A DNA stretch of 64,000 nt from Nonomuraea sp. SYSU D8015 (GCF_008065375.1 NZ_VJYI01000034.1:28620-92619), one strand, 5' to 3'. Positions 1-10,887 are shown, counted from the first letter of the stretch. Notes: generated by a model not told the origin, from the letters alone. Numbers and translations are program-made.

Positions 1-1270
1 CGACAAGATCATCGGAGCGCTGGCGGCGTACGTCTATGAGCCGGGTGCGCCCGAGCTGGCCGACCTGCGTCTGCCCGAGGTCGACGGGTTATCGGTGCAG
101 ATCGGCAAGAGGGTGGAGCTTCCCGCGTACCGGGGCGGGCTCGTCACCGAGCAGCTCGGCACCTCGATGATGCGGCAGGTGATGGAGTCGCTGCGGCCTG
201 CCCGCTTCTTCATCGTGCTCAGGGGCGAGCACCGGCAGCTGGCCGAACGGTACGCCAGACGCGGCTTCGTCAGGCACACCGACCTCGGGGCGGACGGCGA
301 CGCGGTGACGGTGATGACCGTCGAAGGCAGGGACGCCTTGGAGGAGCTGTACCTCGCCTACCGCGCCCTCGGAAAGAGGTCGCCGGACAACGGCCTCAAG
401 ATCCCCGTTCCCTCCCTGGTCAAGTTCCTGGCCGACAGCGGGCGTGACCAGTTGCCGGCCCGGGATCGCCTGGGCGCGGAGAACCTCTACCTGGAGCCGC
501 TGTCCCTGGCCGAGGAGATGCCCCGCCTGACCGCGCAGAGCCGGCTGGTGGCCGCCGAGCAGGCACCCCGCCTGGCGGCCACCTCCTTCCCTGCCGCACC
601 CGCCTCCCTGCTCGACATCGGCTCGGGTCCCGGAGACCGGCTGGCGGCGCTCGCCCGGCACCCCGTCTTCGCCGGCTACCGGGTCCGGGGTGTCGAACCT
701 TCGCCCCAGCTCCGCGCGCGAGCCCGCTCGGCCTTCCCCGAGCTCACGCTCCGCCAAGGCACCGCGTACTCCACCGGCGAGCCGGACGCCTCGCACGATG
801 TGATCACGGCGAGCTTCCTCTTCATCCACCTGCGCAACCCCGACCTGGCGCTGCTGGAGATGTGGCGGGTGCTGCGGCCGGGCGGAGTGCTGTACGTGGT
901 CGACGTCAACGACGACAGCTTCACCGGCCCCGACCGGATCCGCCGCATGATCGAGACACATGATCACCACTATCCCGGTGACCGCGCCATCCTGACGGAC
1001 CTGCCACGACGGGCCGCGGAGTTCGGCTTCGAGCCGGAGACCCGGTTCGTGACGACCGTACGCAACACCGGAGGCTCCGAGCCGGTCTTCGGCGAGGACG
1101 AGATCCTGCTGGGGAGGGAGGAAGGGTGGGGCCTTCTGTCCTTCGTGCGCTCCCTGGAGGCGGCCAAGGAGCAGTATCGGGAGGCCGAGGAGCACTATTT
1201 CCGTACGAAGTGCGAGCTGAGTCTGAACTTCGAGACTCACGTCTACCGCAAACCCATAGTTCGCATTTGA
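1..1270 (+). CDS. GNAT-like acyltransferase / SAM methyltransferase fusion, 5' end outside window
   Basis: The frame is open from base 2 without an upstream stop, so the gene begins before the window; an internal GTG at 95 is only the first start visible. The first ~100 visible residues look like the end of a GNAT fold (LPAYRGG, then ERYARRGF, the usual last strands). A class I SAM-dependent methyltransferase follows, with motif I LLDIGSGPGDRL, an acidic residue after the second strand (VRGVEPS) and the post-motif LRPGGVLYVVDVND. The family assignment is from motifs; the substrate is unknown. It ends about 130 bp before an unrelated secreted-protein gene. A fused acyl- and methyl-transferase could modify one small molecule twice, but that is inference. 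Confidence 0.75.
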   Translation, partial: DKIIGALAAYVYEPGAPELADLRLPEVDGLSVQIGKRVELPAYRGGLVTEQLGTSMMRQVMESLRPARFFIVLRGEHRQLAERYARRGFVRHTDLGADGDAVTVMTVEGRDALEELYLAYRALGKRSPDNGLKIPVPSLVKFLADSGRDQLPARDRLGAENLYLEPLSLAEEMPRLTAQSRLVAAEQAPRLAATSFPAAPASLLDIGSGPGDRLAALARHPVFAGYRVRGVEPSPQLRARARSAFPELTLRQGTAYSTGEPDASHDVITASFLFIHLRNPDLALLEMWRVLRPGGVLYVVDVNDDSFTGPDRIRRMIETHDHHYPGDRAILTDLPRRAAEFGFEPETRFVTTVRNTGGSEPVFGEDEILLGREEGWGLLSFVRSLEAAKEQYREAEEHYFRTKCELSLNFETHVYRKPIVRI

Positions 1271-1402
1271 TCATAAAGTGGACAATTACCCCACTTGCCT
1301 GTAAGTCTCCTACTAATCTCGACCGTAGTCTTCCGGACTGGCCGTATCGCGCTTTATGTTCCCTTTATTTCGTCCTCTGCCACCAATGGAGGAACACCCC
1401 CG

Positions 1403-3259
1403 ATGCGACACAAAGCCAGCCGTCTTGCGGCAGCCGCGGTCATCGCCGTAGGCACGAGCCTGGCGGCTCTGGTGCCGCCCGCCGCCGCACACGACGGGGC
1501 TACCAGCTCCGACGGCGCGATAGACCACGCGAAGATCACACACAACCACCACCAGCACGGCGGCGATCACGGCCACCTGCCCGCCTCGAAGGCCAACGTC
1601 GAGCTCGTCAGCAAGCTCGCACTGAAGAACGTCGAGCCGGAGAAGATCGCCGACGTCGGCGTCCACGAGGGCTACGCCTACCTGGCCGCATGGGGTGGCG
1701 CGACCTGCAAGTACAACGGCGTGCACGTCGTCGACATCAAGAACCCGGCCCAGCCGAAGGAAGTCGCGTTCATCGTCGCGAAGGAAGGCAGCGCGCCCGG
1801 CGAGGGCGTCCAGGCCCTGAGCGTCGACACGCCGGCGTTCACCGGCGACATCCTCGTCACGAACAACGAGGTCTGCAAGGGCAAGACCGGGGTCGGTGGC
1901 CTGAACATCTACGACGTCACTGACCCCGCCCACCCGACTCCCCTCGCGGTCGGCATCGGCGACGAGACCGTCGCGGGCGCCGGCAAGAAGGACGCGAACG
2001 AGATCCACAGCGTCTTCGCCTGGGACGCCGGCAACAAGGCCTACGCCGTCATCGTGGACAACGAGGAAGGCCCCGACGTCGACATCCTCGACATCACGAA
2101 CCCGAAGAAGCCTGCGGTCATCGCAGAGTACGACATCGACGAGAAGTTCCCCGGCATCACGCAGCCCGGCCTCGACGAGATCTTCCTGCACGACATGGTG
2201 GTGAAGGAGATCGGCGGCAGGCAGGTCATGCTGCTGTCGTACTGGGACGGCGGCTACGTCCAGATCGACGTCACCGACCCGCGCAACATCTCGCTGCTGG
2301 CCGACAGCACCTTCGCCGACCCCGACCCCGAGGCGGCCGAGAGCGGGCTGAGCGTCAGGCCGGAGGGCAACGCCCACCAGGCCGAGTTCACCCTCGACGA
2401 CAGATACGTCCTGGCCGCCGACGAGGACTTCTCCCCGTACGCGTTGAAGACCTCGAACCTCACCGACGGCACGGCGATCAGCGCAGGCCAGGGCAGCGGC
2501 ACCACCAAGCTCACGCCGGGACAGACGCTGACGGGCGTGGCCAAGTTCGCCGGCCTGGCCTGTCCGGGCAGCCCGGCCGTCCCCGCCGGTGACCCCAACG
2601 CCGAGGACATCGCCGTGGTGGAGCGCGGCGTGTGCACGTTCACCGAAAAGGTCGCCGCGGTCATCGCCGCCGGCGGCTACGACGCGATCCTCGTCTTCAA
2701 CCGCACCGGCACCGACGCCTGCGACGCCGCCCTGGGCATGGACGTCCATGGAGACATCCCGACCTTCGGGGTGGCGCCCCGTGGCCAGGGCTTCGCGATC
2801 TTCAACCAGCCGTACAGCAACGCCGACTGCCTCGCCGGCACGGGCCCGGCGCAGCTTCCCGTGCCGCTCGGCACGACCGGCGACACGCTCACCTTCTCGT
2901 CGTACTTCGACGGCTGGGGGTACGTGCACCTGTACGACCGGCGGACGATGAAGGAACTCGACACCTACGCGGTGCCCGAGGCGCACGATCCGGCCTTCGC
3001 GGAAGGCCACGGCGACCTGTCGGTCCACGAGGTGGCGACCTCCGCCAAGCAGGCGGACCTCGCCTACTTCTCCTACTACTCCGCGGGCTTGCGCGTGACG
3101 CGGATCGTGGACGGCAAGATCCAGGAGGTGGGCCACTTCGTGGACGAGGGAGGCAACAACTTCTGGGGCGTGCAGGTGTTCGAGCACGACGGCCAGGAGT
3201 ACGTCGCCGCCAGCGACCGCGACCACGGCCTCTACATCTTCCGCTATACCGGCGGCTGA
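1403..3259 (+). CDS. Secreted LVIVD-repeat beta-propeller protein with inserted PA domain
   Basis: I chose ATG 1403 because GGAGGA lies 9 bases upstream and it begins a clean signal peptide (MRHKAS, then an Ala/Val/Leu core ending at PPAAAHD); an in-frame start at 1295 would precede the signal with unrelated residues. The 618-aa product has a His-rich segment just after the signal (HNHHQHGGDHGHL). LVIVD-type blades follow, such as VHVVDIKNPAQPKEVAF, LNIYDVTDPAHPTPLAV and VDILDITNPKKPAVIAEYDI. A protease-associated (PA) domain with paired cysteines (ERGVCTF, TDACDAALG) is inserted at roughly residues 380-465, and the last blade closes the fold (VTRIVDGKIQEVGHF). LVIVD proteins are extracellular and poorly characterised. 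No catalytic triad is visible, so a binding or scaffold role is more likely than proteolysis. Confidence 0.85.
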   Translation: MRHKASRLAAAAVIAVGTSLAALVPPAAAHDGATSSDGAIDHAKITHNHHQHGGDHGHLPASKANVELVSKLALKNVEPEKIADVGVHEGYAYLAAWGGATCKYNGVHVVDIKNPAQPKEVAFIVAKEGSAPGEGVQALSVDTPAFTGDILVTNNEVCKGKTGVGGLNIYDVTDPAHPTPLAVGIGDETVAGAGKKDANEIHSVFAWDAGNKAYAVIVDNEEGPDVDILDITNPKKPAVIAEYDIDEKFPGITQPGLDEIFLHDMVVKEIGGRQVMLLSYWDGGYVQIDVTDPRNISLLADSTFADPDPEAAESGLSVRPEGNAHQAEFTLDDRYVLAADEDFSPYALKTSNLTDGTAISAGQGSGTTKLTPGQTLTGVAKFAGLACPGSPAVPAGDPNAEDIAVVERGVCTFTEKVAAVIAAGGYDAILVFNRTGTDACDAALGMDVHGDIPTFGVAPRGQGFAIFNQPYSNADCLAGTGPAQLPVPLGTTGDTLTFSSYFDGWGYVHLYDRRTMKELDTYAVPEAHDPAFAEGHGDLSVHEVATSAKQADLAYFSYYSAGLRVTRIVDGKIQEVGHFVDEGGNNFWGVQVFEHDGQEYVAASDRDHGLYIFRYTGG

Positions 3260-3286
3260 CCCTCGGCGCCCTCGCACCGAGTAGAC

Positions 3287-3324
3287 GCGCTGCCGCTCCG
3301 AGCCTGCCCTCGGGGCGGCAGCGC
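3287..3324. terminator. Bidirectional terminator hairpin
   Basis: Perfect 10-bp arms GCGCTGCCGC (3287-3296) and GCGGCAGCGC (3315-3324) with an 18-base loop, placed between the convergent LVIVD-protein and sdaA genes. There is no U-tract on either strand, which is common in high-GC actinomycetes. Confidence 0.65.
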
Positions 3325-3361
3325 CGTCCCGCAGTGACTAAGGCGAATAGTAGAAGCCGGC

Positions 3362-4734
<1,373 letters not shown>

Positions 4735-4738
<4 letters not shown>

Positions 4739-5304
4739 GTCACGTATTCCGTCGCCGCGTCGAGGAGCCACTCCGCCATGTAGGCCGCGAAGGACGAGCG
4801 GACCAGCACGAGGAAGCCGTCCTGCCGGGGAAGCAGCACGACCTGGGCCCGCGCCAGCGTGGTCTGCGCGCACCTGCCCGGGCCGAACACGCTCGGGTGC
4901 AGGTCGAGGGCGCACCCGTGGGCCAGCAGATCACGCGCGTGCGGACCCGCCACGAGCAGGGTGGTGCGCTGGGCCGACACGTCGACGACGGACCCGTGCC
5001 GCTCGCCGAGCGCCTTGCGCAGGAGCTCGGGCTGGTAACCCTCCGGCGCGACCACCAGCCACTCGTCCGGGCCGAGCCAGGCCACGGTGATGTCGGAGGC
5101 CGCGGTGACGGCGGTGCAGGGCTCCTCCGGGAGCGGCGCTCCCAACACGTCCGCGATGTCCCCGGCCGCCGGGCTCGCCGGATCGACCCGCACGTTGACG
5201 TGGGTGAGGAAGGGCAGCTCCGCCAGCCGCAGCCCCTCTCCCCGCGACGCGGCCTCGAACCGGTCGGCGTGGGCCGCGGCCGGACTCCTGCGCTCAGCCA
5301 TCAC
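4735..5304 (-). CDS. soxG: Sarcosine oxidase gamma subunit
   Basis: Smallest folate-associated subunit of heterotetrameric sarcosine oxidase (sarcosine + THF + O2 to glycine + 5,10-methylene-THF + H2O2). The 189-aa product has the family features TAASDITVAWLGPDEWLVV and DVSAQRTTLLVAGPHARDLL, related to the GcvT fold. GTG 5304 has AAGGAG 6 bases upstream, and the adjacent ATG at 5301 is an equally possible start. The gene overlaps the soxA stop by about 10 bp and its own stop overlaps the sdaA start, so the complex is made as a tightly coupled block. Confidence 0.9.
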
Positions 5305-8104
5305 GGCGGGCTCCTTCCGGGTCGTACAGGACGTGGGAGGTGACGGTGACGGGCACCAGCGTGCCGGCGACGGGTGCGTACAACCGCTCCCCGACCCGGC
5401 CCTGCCCGCCCTTCACCAGGGCGAGGGCGAACGTGCGGCCCAGGGCGGCGCTGCGGTAGCTGGACGTCACGTGGCCGAGCATGGGCACGGGCGGCTCCGG
5501 CAGCGTGGCCGTGGAGACCAGGTGGGTCCCCTCGGGCAGCAGGAACCCCGGGTCCTCCGGCAGCAGCCCGACGAGCTGCTTGCGGTCCGCCCGCGAGGTG
5601 TCGGCCCGCGTGAACGAGCGCTTGCCGATGAAGTCGGGCTTCTTCTTCGACACCACCCACGACATGCCCAGGTCGTGCGGGGTGACGGTGCCGTCGGTGT
5701 CCTGGCCGACGATGGGATAGCCCTTCTCGGCGCGCAGCACGTGCATGGTCTCGGTGCCGTACGGGGTCACGAGCCCGGTGTCCATGATGGCCGTCCACAG
5801 GCGCAGGCCGTCCCAGGAGGTCACGTTGATCTCGAACGCCAGCTCGCCGGAGAAGCTGATCCGGCACACCCGCGCCGGGATCCCGGCCACGTCCGCCTCC
5901 CGCCAGGTCATGAACGGGAAGTCGGCCGCGCTCACCGCCAGCCCGGGCGCGAGGCCGGCGAGCACCTCGCGCGACCTCGGGCCGACGAGCGCGACCGTGG
6001 CCCACTGCTCGGTGACGGACGTGCAGTGGACCCGCAGCGAGGGCCACTCGGTCTGCAGCCACTCCTCCATCCAGTCGAGCACCATGGCCGCGTTGCCCGT
6101 CGTGGTGGTGACGAGGAAGTGGTCGTCGGCCAGGCGGATGACCGTGCCGTCGTCGAGCACCATCCCGTCGGGCCGGCACATCACGCCGTAGCGGACGGAG
6201 CCGACCTTCAGCGAGCTCATCAGGTTGGTGTAGAGCCGGTCCAGGAACTCCCCGGCGTCGGGCCCGATCACGTCGATCTTGCCGAGCGTGGAGGCGTCCA
6301 TCGCCGCCACGCTCTCGCGCGCGGCGCGGCACTCGCGCAGCACCGCGGTCTCCATGTCCTCGCCGGGGCGGGGGTAGTACCAGGGCCGCTTCCACTGGCC
6401 GACGTTCTCGAACAGTGCCCCGTGGGCGACGTGCCACTCGTGCAGCGCCGTCACCCTGACCGGGTCGTGCAGCGCGCCGCGGTCGCGACCGGCCAGCGCC
6501 GCGAAGCTCACGGGCAGGTACGGCGCGCGGAACGTGGTGGTGCCCAGCTCGGCCACCGAGGTCCCGAGGGCGTGGGCCACGACCGCCGAGGTGAGCAGCC
6601 CGGACGTCTTGCCCTGGTCGTGGGCCGTTCCGGCGGTGGTGTAACGCTTGACGTGCTCGACGGAGCGCAGTCCCGCGCCGGTCGCCCGGTGGATGTCGGC
6701 CACGGTCACGTCCCGCTGCAGGTCAACGAAGTGCGCCGAGTAGTCGTTCGCCGGGACCAGCCAGTACGCCGGCGCGTTGGTCGCCTCCGGCTCCGCCGCC
6801 CGGGGCGCCTCCGCGGCGTGCGGCCCGGCGTGCGGCCCGGCGGCGCGGGCGCCTGCGGCGGCGCCGTCGGCCAGGCAGCCGGGCAGCGTGAACACGCCTC
6901 CGGCGGCACCCGCCGGCTGGACCGCCTGACGGGAGGCGCCCGGGACGAGCGTGCCAAGGGCCTCGTCGTAGCGGAGCGTGCCGCCCGACTGGCTGAACAG
7001 GTGCACGACCGGATTCCACCCGCCGGACACGAGCAGCAGGTCGGCGTCGATCGAGCGGCCGCCGTCGCCGGTCGCGCCGACCAGGACCGAGGAGAGCTGC
7101 CCGTCGCCCCGAGCGGCCGTCACCACGTGCCCGGCCAGGAGCTCGATGCCGCGCTCGCGCGCCCGGGCGGCCCAGCGCTCGCCGGGCGCGGTCCGCACGT
7201 CCACGATGGCCGCCACCTCGACGCCCGCCTCCGCCAGGTCGAGGGCGGCGGCGTAGGCGCTGTCGTTCGCGGTGAACACCACCGCCCGGCGGCCCGGCAG
7301 CACCCCGTATCGATGGACGTAGGTGCGGGCCGCGCCGGCCAGCATCACACCGGGCAGGTCGTTGCCGGCGAAGGCGATCGGCCGCTCGTGCGCGCCGGTG
7401 GCCAGCACCACCTGCCGCGCCCTGATCCGCCAGACCCGCTCGCGCGCCACGTGCGCGGGGGCCGCCGCGCCGAGGTGGTTGGTCCGCCGCTCGACGGCGA
7501 CCAGGTAGTTGTCGTCGTAGTAGCCGAAGACGGTGGTGCGCCGCAGCACCCGCACGTCGGGCAGCCCTTCCAGGTGGGCCGCGGTCGCGGCCGCCCACTC
7601 GGCGCCGGGCACGCCGTCCACCTCGTCCGGCGAGCCGAGGAGGGCGCCGCCGGGCTCGGGCTGCTCGTCGGCGAGGATGACCCGGGCGCCGGCGCCGGCG
7701 GCGGCGCGGGCGGCGGCCAGCCCCGCCGGGCCGGCGCCGACCACGAGGACGTCGCAGTGGGCGTGGACCGCGTCGTACCGGGCCGGGTCCGGCTCGGTGG
7801 CGAGCCGTCCCTGCCCGGCCAGGCTCCTCGCGACCAGGCCGTCGTAGAGCTCGACGGTGGTGGCGGGAAGCATCGGCTCCGGAAACGGCTCCTCGATCTG
7901 GACGACCGCGTTGGGTTCCTCGCTGCCGGCGGAGAACACGCCGCGCGGGCGGCCCAGCTTGACGCTCGTGGCGATCTGGCGCACGCCGCCCGCTAGCAGC
8001 GCGGAGGCGAGCGTGTCACCGGGGTGGCCGGTGTACTCCTGCCCGTCGAACCGGAAGCGCAGGGTTCGGGAGCGGTCGATCCGGCCGCCGTTCTCCCGCC
8101 TCAT
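5294..8104 (-). CDS. soxA: Sarcosine oxidase alpha subunit
   Basis: Large catalytic subunit of heterotetrameric sarcosine oxidase, 936 aa. The N-terminal part is a ferredoxin-like fold without cluster cysteines (LRFRFDGQEYTGHPGDTLAS). A dinucleotide-binding module follows (CDVLVVGAGPAGLAAARAA), then a C-terminal GcvT-type tetrahydrofolate-binding domain (GKIDVIGPDAGEFLDRLY onward). This domain layout is diagnostic of SoxA. ATG 8104 overlaps the soxD stop as ATGA. The cytoplasmic complex oxidatively demethylates sarcosine and transfers the methyl carbon to THF. That 5,10-methylene-THF can feed the neighbouring GlyA directly, so the carbon lost from sarcosine is reused to build serine. Confidence 0.95.
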   Translation of the reverse strand: MRRENGGRIDRSRTLRFRFDGQEYTGHPGDTLASALLAGGVRQIATSVKLGRPRGVFSAGSEEPNAVVQIEEPFPEPMLPATTVELYDGLVARSLAGQGRLATEPDPARYDAVHAHCDVLVVGAGPAGLAAARAAAGAGARVILADEQPEPGGALLGSPDEVDGVPGAEWAAATAAHLEGLPDVRVLRRTTVFGYYDDNYLVAVERRTNHLGAAAPAHVARERVWRIRARQVVLATGAHERPIAFAGNDLPGVMLAGAARTYVHRYGVLPGRRAVVFTANDSAYAAALDLAEAGVEVAAIVDVRTAPGERWAARARERGIELLAGHVVTAARGDGQLSSVLVGATGDGGRSIDADLLLVSGGWNPVVHLFSQSGGTLRYDEALGTLVPGASRQAVQPAGAAGGVFTLPGCLADGAAAGARAAGPHAGPHAAEAPRAAEPEATNAPAYWLVPANDYSAHFVDLQRDVTVADIHRATGAGLRSVEHVKRYTTAGTAHDQGKTSGLLTSAVVAHALGTSVAELGTTTFRAPYLPVSFAALAGRDRGALHDPVRVTALHEWHVAHGALFENVGQWKRPWYYPRPGEDMETAVLRECRAARESVAAMDASTLGKIDVIGPDAGEFLDRLYTNLMSSLKVGSVRYGVMCRPDGMVLDDGTVIRLADDHFLVTTTTGNAAMVLDWMEEWLQTEWPSLRVHCTSVTEQWATVALVGPRSREVLAGLAPGLAVSAADFPFMTWREADVAGIPARVCRISFSGELAFEINVTSWDGLRLWTAIMDTGLVTPYGTETMHVLRAEKGYPIVGQDTDGTVTPHDLGMSWVVSKKKPDFIGKRSFTRADTSRADRKQLVGLLPEDPGFLLPEGTHLVSTATLPEPPVPMLGHVTSSYRSAALGRTFALALVKGGQGRVGERLYAPVAGTLVPVTVTSHVLYDPEGARRDG

Positions 8105-8379
8105 GAGGTCACCGGCCGCGGCTCGCCGACGCGGTAGACGGCGTGGATCTCGTTGGTCGCGGTGTCGCGCAGGGCGTTGAACCAGCGGCGGCAGCCGGCG
8201 GAGTGGCTCCAGCGCTCGGCGAACACACCCTTGGGGTTGTCGCGGAAGAACAGGTAGCGGGCCCACTCCTCATCGGAGAGCGCGGCCGGGTTCTCCGGGT
8301 AGGCGACGTGGGCCTGGCCGCCGTAGTGGAACTCGGCCTCCTCGCGAGGGCCGCACCACGGGCAAGGGATCAGCAGCAT
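8101..8379 (-). CDS. soxD: Sarcosine oxidase delta subunit (zinc-binding)
   Basis: Short 92-aa subunit with a structural zinc site. Cys6 and Cys9 (IPCPWCG) plus His59 and Cys63 (RWSHSAGCRRWF) are all present at the positions known for the Corynebacterium enzyme. The conserved core RYLFFRDNPKG is also visible. It sits between soxB and soxA, 9 bp after soxB, and overlaps soxA by 4 bp, the classic soxBDAG order. Confident despite its size. Confidence 0.95.
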   Translation of the reverse strand: MLLIPCPWCGPREEAEFHYGGQAHVAYPENPAALSDEEWARYLFFRDNPKGVFAERWSHSAGCRRWFNALRDTATNEIHAVYRVGEPRPVTS

Positions 8380-8388
8380 GTGACGTCC

Positions 8389-9621
8389 TCAGTGGGCGAC
8401 GGCGGCGGCGCCGTGCTCGTCGACGAGCGCCCCGGTGACGAATCGGTCAAGGGAGAAGGGAGCGGCGAGGGGGTGCGGGTCGTCGTGGGCCACCGTGTGG
8501 GCGAAGCACCAGCCCACGCCGGGGGTGGCCTTGAAGCCGCCGGTGCCCCACCCGCAGTTGATGTACAGGCCGTCGACCGGGGTCAGCCCGATGATCGGCG
8601 AGGCGTCCGGCGAGACGTCCACGACGCCGCCCCAGGTGCGCAGCACGTGCGCCCGGGCGAAGACCGGGAACAGCTCCAGCGCCGCGGCCATCTGCCGCTC
8701 GATGATGTGGAAGGCGCCGCGCTGGCGGTAGGAGTTGGCCGCGTCGATGCCCGCGCCCATCACCAGCTCTCCCTTGTGGGCCTGGCTGACGTACACGTGG
8801 ACGGCGTTGGACATGACGACCGTCGGGTGCACGGGCTCCAGCAGCTCGGAGACCAGCGCCTGCAGCGGATGGCTCTGCAGCGGCAGGTCGATGCCGGCCG
8901 TGGCGGCGACGACCGAGGTGTGCCCGGCGGCGCACAGCGCCACCCGGCCGGCGGCGATCGCGCCGCGGGTGGTGTCCACGCCGGTGACCCGGCCGCCGCT
9001 CACCCGCAGCCCGGTGACCTCGCAGTTCTCGATGAACTCGACGCCGAGCGCCGCGGCGGCCCGGGCATAGCCCCACGCGACGTGGTCGTGCTTGGCGATG
9101 CCCGCGCGCGGCTGGAAGGTCGCGCCGAGCACCGGGTAGCGGACGTCCGGGGAGACGTTGACGATCGGGCAGACCTCTTTGACCTGCGCGGCGTCCAGCC
9201 ACTCGGCGTCGACGCCGTTGAGCCGGTTGGCCTCCACCCGGCGTACGCTGTCGCGGACGTCCTGGAGGCTGTGCGCGAGGTTGAGCACACCGCGCTGGCT
9301 GAACAGCAGCGGGTAGCCGAGCTCCTCCTCCAGCCCTTCCCAGAGCTTGAGCGCGTGCTCGTAGATGCCGGCGCTCTCGTCCCACAGGTAGTTGGACCTG
9401 ATGATGGTGGTGTTGCGGGCCATGTTGCCGCCGGCCAGCCAGCCGCGCTCCACGACCGCGACGTTGGTGATGCCGTGGTTCTTGGCCAGGTAGTAGGCGG
9501 TGGCCAGACCGTGGCCGCCACCGCCGACGATCACCACGTCGTAGGCGGCCTTGGGCTCGGCGGCGCTCCACAGCCGGTCGGGGTGCTCGGGCAGGTGGGC
9601 TCCGGGGGGACGGGGGGTCAT
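8389..9621 (-). CDS. soxB: Sarcosine oxidase beta subunit
   Basis: FAD-dependent subunit that oxidises sarcosine, 410 aa. The FAD-binding start is YDVVIVGGGGHGLATAYYLA. His178 in AKHDHVAWGYARA corresponds to the histidine that carries covalent FMN in this family. The C-terminal signature GLYINCGWGTGGFKATPG is intact. ATG 9621 overlaps the glyA stop as ATGA. Part of the operon that starts with the dimethylglycine dehydrogenase gene at 13290. Confidence 0.95.
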   Translation of the reverse strand: MTPRPPGAHLPEHPDRLWSAAEPKAAYDVVIVGGGGHGLATAYYLAKNHGITNVAVVERGWLAGGNMARNTTIIRSNYLWDESAGIYEHALKLWEGLEEELGYPLLFSQRGVLNLAHSLQDVRDSVRRVEANRLNGVDAEWLDAAQVKEVCPIVNVSPDVRYPVLGATFQPRAGIAKHDHVAWGYARAAAALGVEFIENCEVTGLRVSGGRVTGVDTTRGAIAAGRVALCAAGHTSVVAATAGIDLPLQSHPLQALVSELLEPVHPTVVMSNAVHVYVSQAHKGELVMGAGIDAANSYRQRGAFHIIERQMAAALELFPVFARAHVLRTWGGVVDVSPDASPIIGLTPVDGLYINCGWGTGGFKATPGVGWCFAHTVAHDDPHPLAAPFSLDRFVTGALVDEHGAAAVAH

Positions 9622-10874
9622 CGGGCCTCTCCGTAGAGGTGGTGCTTGCCGGCGAGGGCTTCGACCCTGCCGCGCAGGAACGACAGGTCGGCGCCCGGGG
9701 TCAGGGCGCTCGCGATGACGTCGGCGACCTCCTTGAAGTCGTCGGCGGCGAAGCCGCGCGTGGCCAGGGCGGGCGTGCCGATCCGCAGCCCGGAGGTGAC
9801 CATCGGCGGGCGCGGGTCGAACGGCACGGCGTTGCGGTTGACCGTGATGCCGGCGGCGTGCAGCCGGTCCTCGGCCTGCTTGCCGTCCAGCTCGGAGTCG
9901 CGCAGGTCCACCAGGACGAGGTGGACGTCGGTGCCTCCGGTGAGCACCTTGACCCCGGCGGCGACGGCGTCGGGGGCCAGCAGCCGGTCGGCCAGGATGC
10001 GCGCGCCCTCCAGCGTGCGCCGCTGCCGGTCACGGAACGCCTCCTCGGCCGCGATCTTGAAGGCGACGGCCTTGGCTGCGATGACGTGTTCCAGCGGCCC
10101 GCCCTGCTGGCCCGGGAACACCGAGGAGTTGATCTTCTTGGCGAGGTCCTCGGTGGACAGGATCACTCCGCCGCGCGGGCCGCCGAGGGTCTTGTGCGTG
10201 GTGGTGGTGACCACGTGGGCGTGCGGCACGGGAGAGGGGTGCAGGCCGGCCGCGACCAGGCCGGCGAAGTGCGCCATGTCGACCATGAGGTAGGCGCCCA
10301 CCTCGTCGGCGATCCGGCGGAAGGCCGCGAAGTCGAGCTGCCGGGGGTAGGCCGACCAGCCGGCGATGATGAGCTTCGGCCGGTGCTCGCGGGCCAGCCG
10401 TTCGACCTCGTCCATGTCGACCAGGTGGTCGCTCTCGCGTACGTGGTAGGCGACGACCCGGTAGAGGCGTCCGGAGAAGTTGATGCGCATGCCGTGCGTG
10501 AGGTGGCCGCCGTGGGCCAGGTCGAGGCCGAGGATGGTGTCGCCGGGCTCCAGCAGGGCGGCCATGGCCGCGGCGTTGGCCTGGGCACCGGAGTGCGGCT
10601 GCACGTTGGCCGCCTCCGCGCCGAACAGCGCCTTGACCCGGTCGGTGGCGAGCCGCTCTATCACGTCGACGTGCTCGCAACCGCCGTAGTAGCGCCTGCC
10701 CGGGTAGCCCTCGGCGTATTTGTTGGTGAGCACCGAGCCCTGGGCGGCCATGACGGCAAGGGGCGCGAAGTTCTCCGACGCGATCATCTCCAGCGTCGAG
10801 CGCTGCCGGGACAGCTCCGCCTCGATGGCGGCGTGGACCTCCGGGTCCACCACGTCCAGCGGGGTGTCGATCAT
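9618..10874 (-). CDS. glyA: Serine hydroxymethyltransferase
   Basis: PLP enzyme interconverting glycine plus 5,10-methylene-THF and serine plus THF; 418 aa, normal length. PLP-lysine motif VVTTTTHKTLGGPRGG (Lys228), and the folate/PLP motifs NKYAEGYPGRRYYGG and HSGAQANAA. ATG 10874 follows GGAGAGGA and lies 13 bp after the dimethylglycine dehydrogenase stop. Placed between the two folate-loading demethylases and the serine dehydratase, it most likely runs glycine to serine here, regenerating THF for the demethylation steps. A housekeeping glyA probably exists elsewhere in the genome (inference). Confidence 0.95.
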   Translation of the reverse strand: MIDTPLDVVDPEVHAAIEAELSRQRSTLEMIASENFAPLAVMAAQGSVLTNKYAEGYPGRRYYGGCEHVDVIERLATDRVKALFGAEAANVQPHSGAQANAAAMAALLEPGDTILGLDLAHGGHLTHGMRINFSGRLYRVVAYHVRESDHLVDMDEVERLAREHRPKLIIAGWSAYPRQLDFAAFRRIADEVGAYLMVDMAHFAGLVAAGLHPSPVPHAHVVTTTTHKTLGGPRGGVILSTEDLAKKINSSVFPGQQGGPLEHVIAAKAVAFKIAAEEAFRDRQRRTLEGARILADRLLAPDAVAAGVKVLTGGTDVHLVLVDLRDSELDGKQAEDRLHAAGITVNRNAVPFDPRPPMVTSGLRIGTPALATRGFAADDFKEVADVIASALTPGADLSFLRGRVEALAGKHHLYGEAR

Positions 10875-10887
10875 GTGACGTCCTCTC

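Noticed and set aside
1271..1402. Promoter boxes TTGCCT (1295) and TACTAA (1311) before the LVIVD gene
   Set aside because: The spacing between them is only about 10 bp, so they do not form a credible sigma-70 promoter.
1313..3277. Long minus-strand frame opposite the LVIVD protein
   Set aside because: Low-complexity Val/Gly/Arg translation without motifs; the plus-strand gene has signal peptide, ribosome site and domains.
5087..7996. A 969-codon plus-strand open frame opposite soxA
   Set aside because: It is the GC-rich antisense shadow of soxA: composition is Arg/Gly/His-rich with no domain, while soxA has diagnostic motifs throughout.
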